Positions 1 to 9,927 are shown, numbered from the stretch's first letter. The stretch is DNA of 64,000 nucleotides from Pseudomonadota bacterium (GCA_008501585.1 QQUN01000069.1:1-64000); one strand, 5' to 3'. Notes: generated by a model not told the origin, from the sequence alone. Numbers and translations are program-made.

Positions 1-45
1 TTGCAACATCAAAAAACATCTCTCATATCAAGAATCAAAACCAAA

Positions 46-69
46 CCCAAACACCCAACCCAAACACCC
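46..69 (-). other. putative G-quadruplex motif
   Basis: The plus strand reads CCC-AAACA-CCC-AA-CCC-AAACA-CCC, so the minus strand has four GGG tracts with loops of 5, 2 and 5 nt, which meets the usual G3N1-7 criterion. It is also nearly two copies of a 13-bp unit. It lies downstream of pgk, beyond the hairpin at 194-220, in an A/C-rich stretch that I cannot assign to a gene. A structural role is inference. Confidence 0.4.
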
Positions 70-193
70 GCTCCAAAACACAACAGCCCAAAACGAGCGT
101 CAACGATGAACAACCGTGCCGCTCTGAACCGCGAGACGAAAGAGAGAGTACGGCGGGGTCAATCTTGGCAGGCTGAGTTGAGCCCAGGCGAAG

Positions 194-220
194 AAAAGGC
201 GACCGGTGGGGTCGCCTTTT
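194..220. terminator. bidirectional intrinsic terminator after pgk
   Basis: AAAAGGCGAC and GTCGCCTTTT form a perfect 10-bp stem around a 7-nt loop. The A-rich left arm gives a U-run for the minus-strand pgk transcript, whose stop is at 246, and the T-rich right arm serves plus-strand transcription. Confidence 0.8.
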
Positions 221-245
221 CGTTGGTGCGACAGCTAATGCGCGG

Positions 246-1430
246 TTAACTGTCGAATCGTGCCTCGAGTGCCGCGATGGCGGGCAGTGTTTTGCCTTCG
301 AGGAATTCCAGGAAGGCGCCGCCGCCGGTGGAGATGTAGCCGATATCGTCGGCGATATGGAACTTGGCGATGGCGGCGAGGGTGTCTCCACCGCCGGCAA
401 TCGAGAAGGCTTCGGAGTGGGCGATGGCGGAAGCCATCATTTTGGTGCCGCCGGCGAATTGCGCGTGCTCGAAGACGCCGACCGGACCATTCCAGACGAT
501 GGTGCCGGCATGGGCGATGATGTCGGCCAGTTTCGCTGCTGTCTTGGGGCCGACGTCGAGGATGCGGTCGTGCGGGCCGACCTCGTCGGCCGGGATGCGG
601 TTGGCGCGGGCCAGTGCGGAGACTTCGTCGGCCACCACCACATCGACCGGCAGCGGCACTTCGGCGCCGCGGGCTTTCATCATGTCCATGATGGCCTGGG
701 CTTCCTTGACCAGTTCGGGCTCGGCCAGCGACTCGCCGATGCGCTTGCCGGAGGCGAGCAGGAAGGTGTTGGCGATGCCGCCGCCGACGATGAGCTGATC
801 GACCTTGTCGGCCAGGGTGCGCAGGATGGTCAGTTTGCTCGAGACCTTGGCGCCGCCTACGATGGCCACCAGCGGCCGGGCGGGGTTCTCGGTGGCTTTG
901 CTGAGCGCGTCGATTTCGGCGCCCATCAGGATGCCGGCGCAGGCGACAGGGGCGAAGCGCGCAATGCCTTCGGTGGTGGCTTCAGCGCGGTGGGCGGTGC
1001 CGAATGCGTCGTTCACATACACGTCGCACAAGGCGGCCATTTTCTTGGCGAGCGCTTCGTTGTTCTTCTTCTCGCCGATGTTGCCGCGACAGTTCTCCAG
1101 CAGCACGACTTCACCTGCTTTGATCTCGAAGCCGCCTTCGATCCAGTCATTGATGAGCCGAACGGGGCGATTGATGAGTTGCCCGAGGCGTACGGCGACC
1201 GGCATGAGGGAGTCATCGGCACCAAGCTGGCCCTCGGTGGGGCGACCCAGGTGAGAGGTGATCATCACCGCGGCGCCCTTGTCCAGGCAGTACTGGATGG
1301 AGGGGATGGATGCGCGGATACGGGTGTCTTCGGTGATGTTGCCGGCTTCGTCTTGCGGTACGTTGAGGTCGGCGCGGATGAAGACGCGCTTGCCGGCGAC
1401 ATCGAGTTCTTTGAGTTTTTTGACTTTCAT
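246..1430 (-). CDS. pgk: phosphoglycerate kinase
   Basis: Interconverts 1,3-bisphosphoglycerate plus ADP with 3-phosphoglycerate plus ATP in cytosolic glycolysis, gluconeogenesis and the Calvin cycle. The 394 aa match the normal monomeric bacterial length. The N-domain substrate loop ADLNVP is at residues 20-25 and the HLGRPT motif at 60-65; the C-domain nucleotide loop contains GGGDT. Its ATG overlaps the stop of the upstream epd gene (ATGA), so the two are translationally coupled. A strong hairpin terminator follows at 194-220. Confidence 0.97.
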   Translation of the reverse strand: MKVKKLKELDVAGKRVFIRADLNVPQDEAGNITEDTRIRASIPSIQYCLDKGAAVMITSHLGRPTEGQLGADDSLMPVAVRLGQLINRPVRLINDWIEGGFEIKAGEVVLLENCRGNIGEKKNNEALAKKMAALCDVYVNDAFGTAHRAEATTEGIARFAPVACAGILMGAEIDALSKATENPARPLVAIVGGAKVSSKLTILRTLADKVDQLIVGGGIANTFLLASGKRIGESLAEPELVKEAQAIMDMMKARGAEVPLPVDVVVADEVSALARANRIPADEVGPHDRILDVGPKTAAKLADIIAHAGTIVWNGPVGVFEHAQFAGGTKMMASAIAHSEAFSIAGGGDTLAAIAKFHIADDIGYISTGGGAFLEFLEGKTLPAIAALEARFDS

Positions 1431-2491
1431 TGCGGACTTTCCTGAAGTGAATCCAAGGTGTCGGTGGTGGGCCAGCGGTGGTGCCAGTGGTGCACGACGT
1501 CAACCATCCGGCTGGCGAACCCCCATTCGTTGTCGAACCAGATCAGCAGGCTGAGCAGCCGCTCGCCGCCGACACGGGTCTGGCCGCCGTCGATCACGGC
1601 AGAATGGGGGTCGTGGTTGAAATCGATTGAGGCGTGGGGCTGCTCGGTGTAGGCAAGACGGGCGTGATGGTGGTCGCGGGCCGCTTCGGCAAGCAAGTGA
1701 TTGACGGTGCTGGCGCTGACGGGCTGACGCATGCTCAGTGCCAGCTCGATGGCTGACACGTTGAGGGTCGGCACCCGGATGGCCTTGGCCTGCACTCGCC
1801 CGGCCAAACCGGGCAACAAGCGTTCAACGCCGCGGGCCAGCCCGGTGGCGACCGGTATGATGGATTGCATGGCCGAGCGGGTACGGCGCAGGTCGGTGTG
1901 GTGGTAGCCGTCGATCAACGGCTGGTCGTTCATTACCGAGTGAATGGTGGTGAGGATGGCCTGGTCGACGCCGTAGGCCTTGTCGAGCAGGTCGAGTACC
2001 GGGACCACGGCGTTGGTGGTGCACGAGGCGTTGGAGACGATTTTTTCCGCGCCAGTCAGCGTGTCATGGTTGGTACCGAAGACGATCGTGGCGTCCACGT
2101 CCTCGGCACTGTGGCCGGGGTGGGAAAGGAGCACGCGGGGACAGCCCGCATCCAGGAAGGCCTGCAGTGCCGCTCGGGTGCCGTACTGGCCGGAGCATTC
2201 GACGAGCACATCGATCTCCATCGCCGCCCAGTCGACCGCCGCGGGGTCGGTCTCGTGGGTCACGGCGATCGGCTGGCCGTCGATCCGCAGCGCACCGTCG
2301 GTGGATTCCACGACGCCGGGGAAGCGGCCGTGGGTGGAGTCGAAGCGGGTCAGGTATTCGATGCTGGCGAGGTCTGCCGGCTCGTTGATGGCGACGACCT
2401 GCCACCGGTCACGATGCGGTGACTCGCGCAGTGCACGCAGGAAGCAGCGGCCGATGCGGCCATATCCATTGATGGCGAGGCGAAGCGTCAT
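1427..2491 (-). CDS. epd: D-erythrose-4-phosphate dehydrogenase (GAPDH family)
   Basis: Oxidises erythrose 4-phosphate to 4-phosphoerythronate, an entry step of pyridoxal phosphate synthesis; some homologues may act as a second GAPDH. The 354-aa protein has the Rossmann start INGYGRIGR, the catalytic SNASCTTN (Cys157) and the partner His184. The segment after His184 ([15 protein letters not shown]) and the following DLRRTRS are typical of Epd rather than GapA, where HAYTNDQ is found. The coenzyme loop reads INEP, keeping an acidic residue as in NAD-dependent enzymes. It overlaps pgk by 4 nt and lies downstream of the gap terminator, so it may have its own promoter. Confidence 0.85.
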   Translation of the reverse strand: MTLRLAINGYGRIGRCFLRALRESPHRDRWQVVAINEPADLASIEYLTRFDSTHGRFPGVVESTDGALRIDGQPIAVTHETDPAAVDWAAMEIDVLVECSGQYGTRAALQAFLDAGCPRVLLSHPGHSAEDVDATIVFGTNHDTLTGAEKIVSNASCTTNAVVPVLDLLDKAYGVDQAILTTIHSVMNDQPLIDGYHHTDLRRTRSAMQSIIPVATGLARGVERLLPGLAGRVQAKAIRVPTLNVSAIELALSMRQPVSASTVNHLLAEAARDHHHARLAYTEQPHASIDFNHDPHSAVIDGGQTRVGGERLLSLLIWFDNEWGFASRMVDVVHHWHHRWPTTDTLDSLQESPQ

Positions 2492-2512
2492 GGTGTGGTC
2501 GGTGCGGTAGAC

Positions 2513-2543
2513 AAAAAAGGGGGGCGCACTCGGCGCCCCCTTT
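2513..2543 (-). terminator. intrinsic terminator after gap
   Basis: On the minus strand GGGGGCGC and GCGCCCCC form a GC stem around a 5-nt loop, followed by six T residues. It sits just past the gap stop codon at 2552 and separates gap from epd-pgk. Confidence 0.85.
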
Positions 2544-2551
2544 GCTCAGGC

Positions 2552-3565
2552 TCAGACCTTGGCGAAGGTGCGAGCGGCGTCCAGCATGCGGCAGGAGTAG
2601 CCCCACTCGTTGTCGTACCAGGCCAGCACCTTGACCAGGGTGCCGTCAATGACACGGGTCTGGGTGGCGTCGAAGGTCGAGGACACGGTGGTGTGGTTGA
2701 AGTCGCTCGACACCAGCGGGTCGTTGTTCACGGCCAGGATGCCTTTCATCGGGCCATTGGCGGCAGCGGCCATCAACTCGTTGATCTCTTCCTTGGTGGT
2801 CGGGCGCTCCGAGGTGAAGGTGAGGTCCACCAGCGAGACGTTGATGGTCGGCACGCGCAGCGCGAAGCCATCGACCTTGCCCTTGAGCTGCGGCAGCACC
2901 AGACCCACGGCCTTGGCGGCGCCGGTCTTGGTCGGGATGATGTTGGCGGCTGCGGCGCGGGCGCGGCGCAGATCCTTGTGGCGCACGTCCACGGTCACCT
3001 GGTCATTAGTGTAGGCGTGGATGGTGGTCATCAGGCCCTGCTTGATGCCGACGCTGTCGGACAGCACCTTGGCAACCGGAGCCAGGCAGTTGGTGGTGCA
3101 CGAGGCGTTGGAGACCACGGTCATGCCGGCGGCCAGGTCGCCCTCGTTCACACCCATGACGATGGTCGCGTCCACGTCGTCACCGCCCGGGGCCGAGATC
3201 AGCACGCGCTTGGCGCCCATTTCGAGCAGTTGCTGGGCCTTGGCCTTGCTGGTGTAGGCGCCGGTGCACTCGAGCAGCACGTCAACGCCGTGCGCGCCCC
3301 AGTTCACACCCTTCGGGTCCTTGGTGGAGTAGAAGGCGATGCGCTTGCCGCCGATGATGATGGCGTCTTCACCGTCGGTCTCGACCGAGGTGGCGAAGCG
3401 GCCGTGGGTGGTGTCGTACTTGAGCAGGTGGGCGTTGGTGGCCAGGTCGCCCGAGGCGTTGATGGCCACGACGTCGAACTCGTCCTGCAGGCCCTGTTCG
3501 TAGATGGCGCGCAGGGTGCAGCGGCCGATGCGGCCGAAGCCGTTGATGGCAACCTTGATCGTCAT
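2552..3565 (-). CDS. gap: glyceraldehyde-3-phosphate dehydrogenase, type I
   Basis: Catalyses reversible phosphorylating oxidation of glyceraldehyde 3-phosphate. The 337 aa contain INGFGRIGR at residues 7-15, the catalytic SNASCTTN (Cys156), His183 in HAYTNDQ and the [14 protein letters not shown] segment. The coenzyme-specificity loop reads AINASGD (N36-A37-S38) instead of the AINDL form of NAD enzymes, and the residues before HKDLRR are V-R rather than L-P. Both changes resemble NADP-dependent GAPDHs such as Bacillus GapB, so an NADPH-linked, gluconeogenic or Calvin-cycle role is inferred. It lies 50 nt downstream of transketolase on the same strand. Confidence 0.95.
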   Translation of the reverse strand: MTIKVAINGFGRIGRCTLRAIYEQGLQDEFDVVAINASGDLATNAHLLKYDTTHGRFATSVETDGEDAIIIGGKRIAFYSTKDPKGVNWGAHGVDVLLECTGAYTSKAKAQQLLEMGAKRVLISAPGGDDVDATIVMGVNEGDLAAGMTVVSNASCTTNCLAPVAKVLSDSVGIKQGLMTTIHAYTNDQVTVDVRHKDLRRARAAAANIIPTKTGAAKAVGLVLPQLKGKVDGFALRVPTINVSLVDLTFTSERPTTKEEINELMAAAANGPMKGILAVNNDPLVSSDFNHTTVSSTFDATQTRVIDGTLVKVLAWYDNEWGYSCRMLDAARTFAKV

Positions 3566-3615
3566 GAGTCTTTCCCTCTCGTGTTTTCGCTAAGAATCCG
3601 TTGGTGGCCGCCCGC

Positions 3616-5634
3616 TCAGGCGACCAGGCCGCGCACGGCGTCCACCACCGCGTCGCTGGTGATACCGAACATCTTGAACAGCTCGCCCGCCGGGGCCGAC
3701 TCGCCGAAGCGGTCGATGCCGATGGCCGCGCCCTCAAGGCCCACATACTTGCGCCAGAAGTCGGTCACGCCGGCTTCGATCGACACGCGCGGCACGCCGG
3801 CCGGCAGCACCGAGGCCTTGTAGGCGGCATCCTGGCGATCGAACACGTTGGTGCAGGGCATGGAGACCACGCGGGCGGCGATGCCAGCCTCGGCCAGGGT
3901 CTTCTGGGCCGCCACGGCGAGGGCCACTTCCGAGCCGGTCGCGATGATAACAGCATCGGGCGTGGGCTTGTCGGCCTCGGCCAGCACATAGCCACCACGG
4001 CGGATGGCGGCCACCTGGTCGGCGCTGCGCGTCTGGAAGGCCAGGTTCTGGCGCGAGAAGCACAGGCTCGAGGGGCCATCGGCGCGCTCGATGGCGTGCG
4101 CCCAGGCCACGGCCGATTCGGTGGTGTCGCAGGGGCGCCACACGTCCATGTTGGGGATGAGCCGCAGGGTGGCGATCTGCTCGACCGGCTGGTGGGTCGG
4201 GCCGTCTTCACCGAGGCCGATGGAGTCGTGGGTGAACACGAACAGCTGGCGCACCTTCATGAGCGCAGCCATGCGCAGGGCGTTGCGCGCGTACTCGCTG
4301 AACATCAGGAAGGTGGCGGTGTAGGGGATCAGGCCGCCGTGCAGCGCGGCGCCGTTGGCGATGGCCGCCATGCCGAACTCGCGCACACCGTAGTACACGT
4401 AGTTGCCACCGTTCTCGCGGGCCACGCCCCTGGCGCCCGACCACAGGGTCAGGTTGGAGCCGGCCAGGTCGGCCGAGCCGCCGAGCAGTTCGGGCAGCTT
4501 GGGGGCAAAGGCCTCGATGGCGTTCTGGCTGGCCTTGCGGGTGGCGATGGTCTCGCCCTTTTCATTCACGGCGGCCAGCACGGCCTCGACATGGGCGGAC
4601 CAGTCGGCCGGGAGCGTGCCGCTCATGCGGCGCTCGAACTCGGCGGCCAGCGCGGGGTGGGCCGCGCGGTAGGCCTCGAAGCGGGCGTTCCATTCGGCTT
4701 CGGCGGCGGCGCCGGCCTCGCGGGCATCCCAGGCGGCGTAGACGTCCTGCGGGATCTCGAACGGCGGGTGGTTCCAGCCGATGTACTCGCGCGCGGCTGC
4801 GATCTCGGCGTCGCCCAGCGGCGCGCCATGCACATCGTGGCCGCCCTGCTTGTTGGGGGCGCCGGCGCCGATCACGGTCTTGCAGCAGATCAGGGTGGGC
4901 TGGGTGGTGTTGGCGCGGGCCTGCTCAATGGCCGCGGCGATGGCGGCGCTGTCATGGCCCTGCACATCGCGGATCACCTGCCAGCCGTAGGCTTCGAAGC
5001 GCTTCGGGGTGTCGTCGGTGAACCAGCCCTCGACATGGCCGTCGATGGAGATGTTGTTGTCGTCGTAGAAGGCGGTCAGCTTGCCCAGGCCCCAGGTGCC
5101 GGCGAGCGAACAGGCTTCATGCGAGATGCCTTCCATGAGGCAGCCGTCGCCGAGGAAGACCCAGGTGCGGTGGTCGACCACGTCATGGCCGGGGCGGTTG
5201 AACTCGTCGGCCAGCACCTTTTCGGCCAGCGCCATGCCCACGGCGTTGGTGATGCCCTGGCCGAGCGGGCCGGTGGTGGTCTCGATGCCGGGGGCGTAGC
5301 CGTACTCGGGGTGGCCCGGGGTCTTGCTGTGCAGCTGGCGGAAGTTCTTGAGATCGTCGATCGACAGGTCGTAGCCGGTCAGGTGCAGCAGCGCGTAGAT
5401 CAGCATCGAGCCGTGGCCGTTCGAGAGCACGAAGCGGTCGCGGTCGGCCCAGTCGGGGTTGGCCGGGTTGTGCTTGAGGTTGTGACGCCACAGCACTTCG
5501 GCGATCTCGGCCATGCCCATCGGGGCGCCGGGGTGGCCGGACTTGGCCTTCTGGACCGCGTCCATGGCCAGCGCGCGGATGGCGCCGGTGATGGGGTTGA
5601 ACTGGGGCAGGGTGACGTTGCGCTCGGACGACAT
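3616..5634 (-). CDS. tkt: transketolase
   Basis: Thiamine-diphosphate enzyme moving two-carbon ketol units in the pentose phosphate and Calvin cycles. About 672 aa, the family norm. Visible are the N-terminal NGHGS segment, the ThDP/metal motif GDGCLMEG followed by a conserved DDNN, and the pyrimidine-domain FMFSEY-like stretch ([10 protein letters not shown]). I chose the ATG at 5634 because GAGAGAGCG precedes it; an upstream ATG at 5658 would add 8 residues. It lies between prk and gap in a probable carbon-metabolism operon. Confidence 0.96.
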   Translation of the reverse strand: MSSERNVTLPQFNPITGAIRALAMDAVQKAKSGHPGAPMGMAEIAEVLWRHNLKHNPANPDWADRDRFVLSNGHGSMLIYALLHLTGYDLSIDDLKNFRQLHSKTPGHPEYGYAPGIETTTGPLGQGITNAVGMALAEKVLADEFNRPGHDVVDHRTWVFLGDGCLMEGISHEACSLAGTWGLGKLTAFYDDNNISIDGHVEGWFTDDTPKRFEAYGWQVIRDVQGHDSAAIAAAIEQARANTTQPTLICCKTVIGAGAPNKQGGHDVHGAPLGDAEIAAAREYIGWNHPPFEIPQDVYAAWDAREAGAAAEAEWNARFEAYRAAHPALAAEFERRMSGTLPADWSAHVEAVLAAVNEKGETIATRKASQNAIEAFAPKLPELLGGSADLAGSNLTLWSGARGVARENGGNYVYYGVREFGMAAIANGAALHGGLIPYTATFLMFSEYARNALRMAALMKVRQLFVFTHDSIGLGEDGPTHQPVEQIATLRLIPNMDVWRPCDTTESAVAWAHAIERADGPSSLCFSRQNLAFQTRSADQVAAIRRGGYVLAEADKPTPDAVIIATGSEVALAVAAQKTLAEAGIAARVVSMPCTNVFDRQDAAYKASVLPAGVPRVSIEAGVTDFWRKYVGLEGAAIGIDRFGESAPAGELFKMFGITSDAVVDAVRGLVA

Positions 5635-5785
5635 CGCTCTCTCGCGGCTCGGGGCCATGTTGGGGAAAGGCGGAATTATCGTCGAAACCGGCCCGCTTGG
5701 GTACCCGCTTGTGCGTCGCAGCAGCCCGGCCGCGGCGTGTTCTGATGCCGGATTATCGGCATGGAATCATTGCCTTGGCGCCCGA

Positions 5786-6661
5786 TCACACCCATTGGCG
5801 GCGTCGCTCCATGAGTTTCCAGATCAGCGGCGTGAGCACGAGCTGCATGGTCAGGTCCAGCCGGCCGCCCGGGACCACGATGGTGTTGGCCCGTGACATA
5901 AAGGAGCCGCTGATCATGTTGAGCAGATAGGGGAAGTCGACCCCGCGCGGATCCTTGAAGCGCACCACCACCATCGACTCCTCCAGCGTGGGGATGTCGC
6001 GCGCCGAGAAGGGGTTGGAGGTGTCCACCACCGGAACGCGCTGGAAGTTGATGTGGGTGTGCGAGAACTGCGGGACGATGTAATGCACGTAGTCGTGCAT
6101 GCGGCGCAGGATGGTGTCTTGTACGGCATCCTTGGAGTAGCCGCGCAGGCGGGTGTCGCGGTGCAGCTTCTGGATCCACTCCAGGTTGATGGTCGGCACC
6201 ACGCCGATGAGCAGATCGACATGGCGGGCGATGTTGACGTCCTCGGTCACCATGGCGCCGTGCAGGCCTTCGTAGAACAGACAGTCGGTGCCCACCGGCA
6301 GGTCTTCCCATTCGGTGAAGGTGCCCATGGGCAGATTCCAGCGCAGGGACTGGGCTTCGTTGTGCACATAGTGGCGCCGACGGCCGGTGGCCGAATCGCC
6401 GTAGGCGCGGAACATCTGCTCCAGATCCGAGATCAGGTTGGCCTCGGGGCCGAAATGGCTGATGCCGCGCTCGCCGCGGGCCTCGGCGGCGTCGATCAGT
6501 CGCTTCATCTCGTCGCGGGTGTAGCGATGGAAGCTGTCGCCTTCGATCACCGCGGCGTTGACGTTCTCGCGATGGAAGATTGCCTCGAAGGTGTGCTTGA
6601 CCGTCGTGGTGCCCGCGCCCGACGAGCCGGTGACGGCAATGATCGGATGCTTCATCGACAT
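5786..6661 (-). CDS. prkB: phosphoribulokinase, class I proteobacterial type
   Basis: Phosphorylates ribulose 5-phosphate to ribulose 1,5-bisphosphate with ATP. The 291 aa have the P-loop GSSGAGTTT at residues 12-20, the EGDSFHRYTR segment, and the conserved NLEWIQKLHRDT and FQRVPVVDTSNPF blocks. The ATG at 6661 has GGAG 7 nt upstream. Homologues occur both in autotrophs (CbbP) and in heterotrophs such as E. coli (PrkB), so its presence does not by itself show CO2 fixation; RuBisCO is not in the window. Its place next to tkt and an NADP-like gap favours a Calvin-type block. Confidence 0.93.
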   Translation of the reverse strand: MSMKHPIIAVTGSSGAGTTTVKHTFEAIFHRENVNAAVIEGDSFHRYTRDEMKRLIDAAEARGERGISHFGPEANLISDLEQMFRAYGDSATGRRRHYVHNEAQSLRWNLPMGTFTEWEDLPVGTDCLFYEGLHGAMVTEDVNIARHVDLLIGVVPTINLEWIQKLHRDTRLRGYSKDAVQDTILRRMHDYVHYIVPQFSHTHINFQRVPVVDTSNPFSARDIPTLEESMVVVRFKDPRGVDFPYLLNMISGSFMSRANTIVVPGGRLDLTMQLVLTPLIWKLMERRRQWV

Positions 6662-6694
6662 GGTGGAACTCCGGGAAAAAGAATCCGATGAAAA

Positions 6695-7504
6695 TCAGGA
6701 GTGGCTGGAAATCCAGGTACGCCACTGCTGGAACAGCCCCGGACTGGCTGCTGCGATGACACCGCGCTTGACGGCCGGGCCGGCCATCAGGTCGCCGCCG
6801 TCGAGGGCGGCGCATTCACCACCGGCCTCCTGCAGGATCAAGCGGCCGGCCGCGTAGTCCCACAGCATCTGGCCGCCATGGATGTACACGTCGAGCCGTC
6901 CGGCGGCGACAAAGCACCACTCCAGTGCGCTGGAGCCGAAATTACGCTGCGAATAGTATGGCGGGCGTACCGCGAGCTCGTCGCCCAGATGGTGGCTGAC
7001 GCGCTTGAAGTCGACGCCGGCCACCGCGTCGGACAGGCGCACGGCCGGCTCGCGCAAGGGCAACTCGGTGCCGTTCAGGAAGGCCCCGGCGCCGGCCGCC
7101 GCGTAGAAGCATTCGTCCGTGACCGGGTTGTACACCACGCCGAAGCGGGGTTCGTGGTCCATCAGGTAGGCGATCGACACCGCGAAGAAGGGAATGCCAT
7201 TGGCAAAGTTGGTGGTGCCGTCGATCGGGTCGATGCACCACAGCCCGCGCTTGCCCTCCGCCCACAGCCGCGCCTGCTGCTCGGGGCTCATTTCTTCACC
7301 GAGAACAGGGCCGGGGGCCAGCTCCGGCAAGGCCTTGGCGAACATGCGCTGCGATTCGAGATCGGCCTCGGTAAACAGTGAGCCATCGTTTTTCTTCTGC
7401 CGTGCCGTCTTGAGATGGCGCGGCAGGATGACATCGCGGGAGATGTCCCGGACGACCGATTCGAGGGCTCTGGCGCGAGACAGGCGCTTGGCTGCAGTAT
7501 TCAT
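6695..7504 (-). CDS. inositol monophosphatase family sugar phosphatase
   Basis: Mg-dependent phosphatase of the FIG superfamily. The 269-aa protein has the metal ligands GEE at 69-71 and DPIDGTTNF at 92-100, and the C-terminal WDYAAG metal motif. The ATG at 7504 is preferred over the TTG at 7510 because AGGAA lies 9 nt upstream of it. It is the first gene of the strand run leading into phosphoribulokinase, 33 nt away, which suggests a substrate in the same pathway, for example fructose or sedoheptulose bisphosphate. Family members also act on inositol phosphate, histidinol phosphate or PAP, so specificity is open. Confidence 0.85.
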   Translation of the reverse strand: MNTAAKRLSRARALESVVRDISRDVILPRHLKTARQKKNDGSLFTEADLESQRMFAKALPELAPGPVLGEEMSPEQQARLWAEGKRGLWCIDPIDGTTNFANGIPFFAVSIAYLMDHEPRFGVVYNPVTDECFYAAAGAGAFLNGTELPLREPAVRLSDAVAGVDFKRVSHHLGDELAVRPPYYSQRNFGSSALEWCFVAAGRLDVYIHGGQMLWDYAAGRLILQEAGGECAALDGGDLMAGPAVKRGVIAAASPGLFQQWRTWISSHS

Positions 7505-7663
7505 GCGCAAAATTCCTGCGGTTGGGCCGCTCAGCGACCTGACTGGGCGGGGCGAGGCGCCAATTGGGTGGCTGGCGCCGTGATGACACTGCCGACGAAC
7601 GGGGGGCTGTCACATGCCGCCGGAGAAGCGCCGGGCAGAGCGAATTCCTGCCGAAGCCGACCC

Positions 7664-7669
7664 TATAAT
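7664..7669 (+). promoter_or_regulatory. -10 box TATAAT abutting rsmE start
   Basis: A perfect TATAAT lies only 3 nt before the first ATG (7673) of rsmE and 6 nt before the second (7676). Transcription would start at or inside the start codon, so a leaderless message is possible. No clear -35 is visible at the normal distance. Confidence 0.45.
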
Positions 7670-7672
7670 AGC

Positions 7673-8395
7673 ATGATGACTCATCGATTCTTTTACCCGG
7701 GCCCCCTGTCCGCGGGGGCTTCCGTGGCGTTGCCGGACGACGCCGCACACCATGCAACGCGGGTGCTGCGCCTGCGTGCCGACACCGATATCGAGCTGTT
7801 CGATGGCGAGGGGGCAGCGTGCGCCGCCACGCTGACGTCGGTCTCGGCGCCGGTCATGGCGCGCCTTGGCGCACCCCGCCCCCCGGAGCCCGAGCCGCGC
7901 TGCCACATCACGCTGGTCCAGGCGCTGGCCAGCGGCGACAAGATGGACTGGGTGGTGCAGAAGGCGGTTGAACTGGGCGTGAGCGTGATCCAGCCCGTGG
8001 CGGCCAAGCGCTCGGTGCTCAAGCTCGATGGTGCGCGGGCCGAGAAGCGGGTGGCGCATTGGCAGAAGGTGGCGGTGTCGGCCTGCGAGCAATGCGGTCG
8101 TAACCGGTTGCCGCAGATCGCGCCGGTCAGCTCGCTCGAGCGTTGGCTCGCGACTGCTTCCGGCGGCTGGGTGCTCGCACCGTCGGCGCCGCAGGCCTTG
8201 CGCGCCCGCGCGGCCCCCGAGGGTGGCCGGATCTGTTTGCTGGTGGGGCCCGAAGGTGGGTGGGACGACACCGAACTGGTGGCCATGCGTGCACGGGGTA
8301 TCGAAGCGGTATCGCTGGGGCCCCGCGTGCTACGAACCGAAACCGCCGGACTGGCCGCAGTGGCTGCAATTCAGGCCCTGTGGGGGGACTACTGA
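7673..8395 (+). CDS. rsmE: 16S rRNA m3U1498 methyltransferase
   Basis: SPOUT-class enzyme methylating N3 of U1498 in 16S rRNA using S-adenosylmethionine. 240 aa. Seen are the N-terminal PUA-like start THRFFYPGPL, KMDWVVQKAVELGV, the SAM-binding knot motif LLVGPEGGWDD and the C-terminal SLGPRVLRTETAGLAA. Start is ATG-ATG at 7673/7676; there is no Shine-Dalgarno and a -10 box is immediately upstream. Divergent from the phosphatase gene and 50 nt before the polyphosphate kinase gene. Confidence 0.96.
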   Translation: MMTHRFFYPGPLSAGASVALPDDAAHHATRVLRLRADTDIELFDGEGAACAATLTSVSAPVMARLGAPRPPEPEPRCHITLVQALASGDKMDWVVQKAVELGVSVIQPVAAKRSVLKLDGARAEKRVAHWQKVAVSACEQCGRNRLPQIAPVSSLERWLATASGGWVLAPSAPQALRARAAPEGGRICLLVGPEGGWDDTELVAMRARGIEAVSLGPRVLRTETAGLAAVAAIQALWGDY

Positions 8396-8445
8396 GCTGA
8401 CATACCGCGGCGGCATGCCGGGCGCCGCGGTCCAGAGGAGAGGGC

Positions 8446-9927
8446 ATGTTCGAATCCGCCGAGTTGGGACACACCATCGACAAAGCCACCTATGCCGCCG
8501 ACGTGCCGCAGCTGCGGGCCGAGCTGCTCGACGCGCAGTTCGACCTGCGGGAGCTGGCTGAATGCGCCGTGGTGGTGCTGATCAACGGGGTGGACGCCGC
8601 GGGCAAGGGGGAGACGGTCAACCTGCTCGGTGAATGGATGGACCCCCGCCACCTGGTCATCCGCGCCTTTGACCGCCCCAGCGACGAGGCGCGCCAGCGC
8701 CCGACGATGTGGCGCTTCTGGCGCAGTTTGCCGCCCAAGGGGCGCATCGGCATTTTGTTTGGCAACTGGTACCACGAGCCGATCCGCCAGCGCACCGATC
8801 GCAAGATCAAGGCCTCGCGGCTCGACCAGCGTCTCGACGAGATCAACCGTTTCGAGGCCATGCTGGTGCGCGAGGGCGTGCTGCTGGTGAAGTTCTGGTT
8901 TCACCTCTCGCGCGACCGGCAGAAGGCGCGTTTCAAGAAGCTGGCGGCCGATCCGCTGACGCGCTGGCGGGTGACCGAGGCCGATTGGCGCAATCACAAG
9001 CAATACAAAAAACTGCGCGATGTGGCCGAACATGTGCTGCGCCACACCGACACGGCCGAGGCGCCGTGGATCGTGGTGGACGGCTCGGACCCGCGCTACC
9101 GCGCCTTGCGGGTGGGCCGGATTCTGCTTGCCGCCTTGCGCAAGCGCCTCGGTACGGCCCGCCAGTGGCGGGCGCGCCTGAGTGTTGCGCCGATGGCGCC
9201 CGCCGACGACGGACGCACCCTGCTCGATACCCTGGTGCTCGACCAGCCCATGAGCAAGGCGGACTATGGCCGGGCGCTCGAACGCCTGCAAGGCCGGCTG
9301 GCCCTGCTGACGCGCCGGGCCAGTTTCGACAAACGCGCGCTGGTGCTGGTGTTCGAGGGCATGGATGCGGCGGGCAAGGGCGGTGCCATACGTCGTGTGA
9401 CGGCCGCGCTCGATGCCCGGCAATACCAGGTCGTGCCAATCGGCGCCCCCACCGAGGAGGAGCGGGCGCAACCGTATCTGTGGCGCTTCTGGCGGCATCT
9501 GCCACGACGGGGCAAGGCGGTGATCTTCGATCGCTCCTGGTATGGCCGTGTTCTGGTCGAGCGGGTCGAAGGTTTCTGCAGCGAGGCGGACTGGATGCGC
9601 GCCTACCAGGAAATCAATGACTTCGAAGACCAGCTGGCCGAGGCCGGTGCGGTGGTCGTCAAGTTCTGGCTGGCGATCAGCCAGGACGAGCAACTGGCCC
9701 GTTTCAATGCGCGCGCCAACGAACCGCACAAGCGCTTCAAGATCACCGATGAAGACTGGCGCAACCGCGAACGCTGGCCGGAGTACGCGCGCGCCGTGTC
9801 CGACATGATCGACCGCACCAGCACCGAGGTGTCGCCGTGGACGCTGGTCGAGGCCGACAACAAACGCCATGCCCGCATCAAGGTGCTCGACACCATCTGC
9901 AACCGCCTGGAAGCCGCGCTGGACTGA
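8446..9927 (+). CDS. pap: polyphosphate:AMP phosphotransferase (two PPK2 domains)
   Basis: Transfers phosphate from polyphosphate to AMP, giving ADP. The 493 aa hold two tandem PPK2 domains: the first has a P-loop GVDAAGKGE near residue 47, the second GMDAAGKGG near 306. The second keeps the Walker-B-like FDRSWYGR; the first has FGNWYHEP at the equivalent place, so its aspartate is missing. Such asymmetry is known for two-domain class II PPK2 proteins. The ATG follows AGGAGAGGGC. It is probably co-transcribed with rsmE. Confidence 0.92.
   Translation: MFESAELGHTIDKATYAADVPQLRAELLDAQFDLRELAECAVVVLINGVDAAGKGETVNLLGEWMDPRHLVIRAFDRPSDEARQRPTMWRFWRSLPPKGRIGILFGNWYHEPIRQRTDRKIKASRLDQRLDEINRFEAMLVREGVLLVKFWFHLSRDRQKARFKKLAADPLTRWRVTEADWRNHKQYKKLRDVAEHVLRHTDTAEAPWIVVDGSDPRYRALRVGRILLAALRKRLGTARQWRARLSVAPMAPADDGRTLLDTLVLDQPMSKADYGRALERLQGRLALLTRRASFDKRALVLVFEGMDAAGKGGAIRRVTAALDARQYQVVPIGAPTEEERAQPYLWRFWRHLPRRGKAVIFDRSWYGRVLVERVEGFCSEADWMRAYQEINDFEDQLAEAGAVVVKFWLAISQDEQLARFNARANEPHKRFKITDEDWRNRERWPEYARAVSDMIDRTSTEVSPWTLVEADNKRHARIKVLDTICNRLEAALD

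Noticed and set aside
1..249. Open frame of 82 codons on the plus strand at the left edge
   Set aside because: It is A/C-rich low-complexity sequence starting with TTG at the window edge and running through the pgk terminator; no protein-like pattern.
3601..5745. 714-codon open frame antisense to transketolase
   Set aside because: A shadow caused by GC-rich codon bias of tkt; Gly/Ala/Val/His/Arg-rich composition without domains. The same applies to the long frames antisense to the symporter (17537-19462) and flhA (33795-36203).
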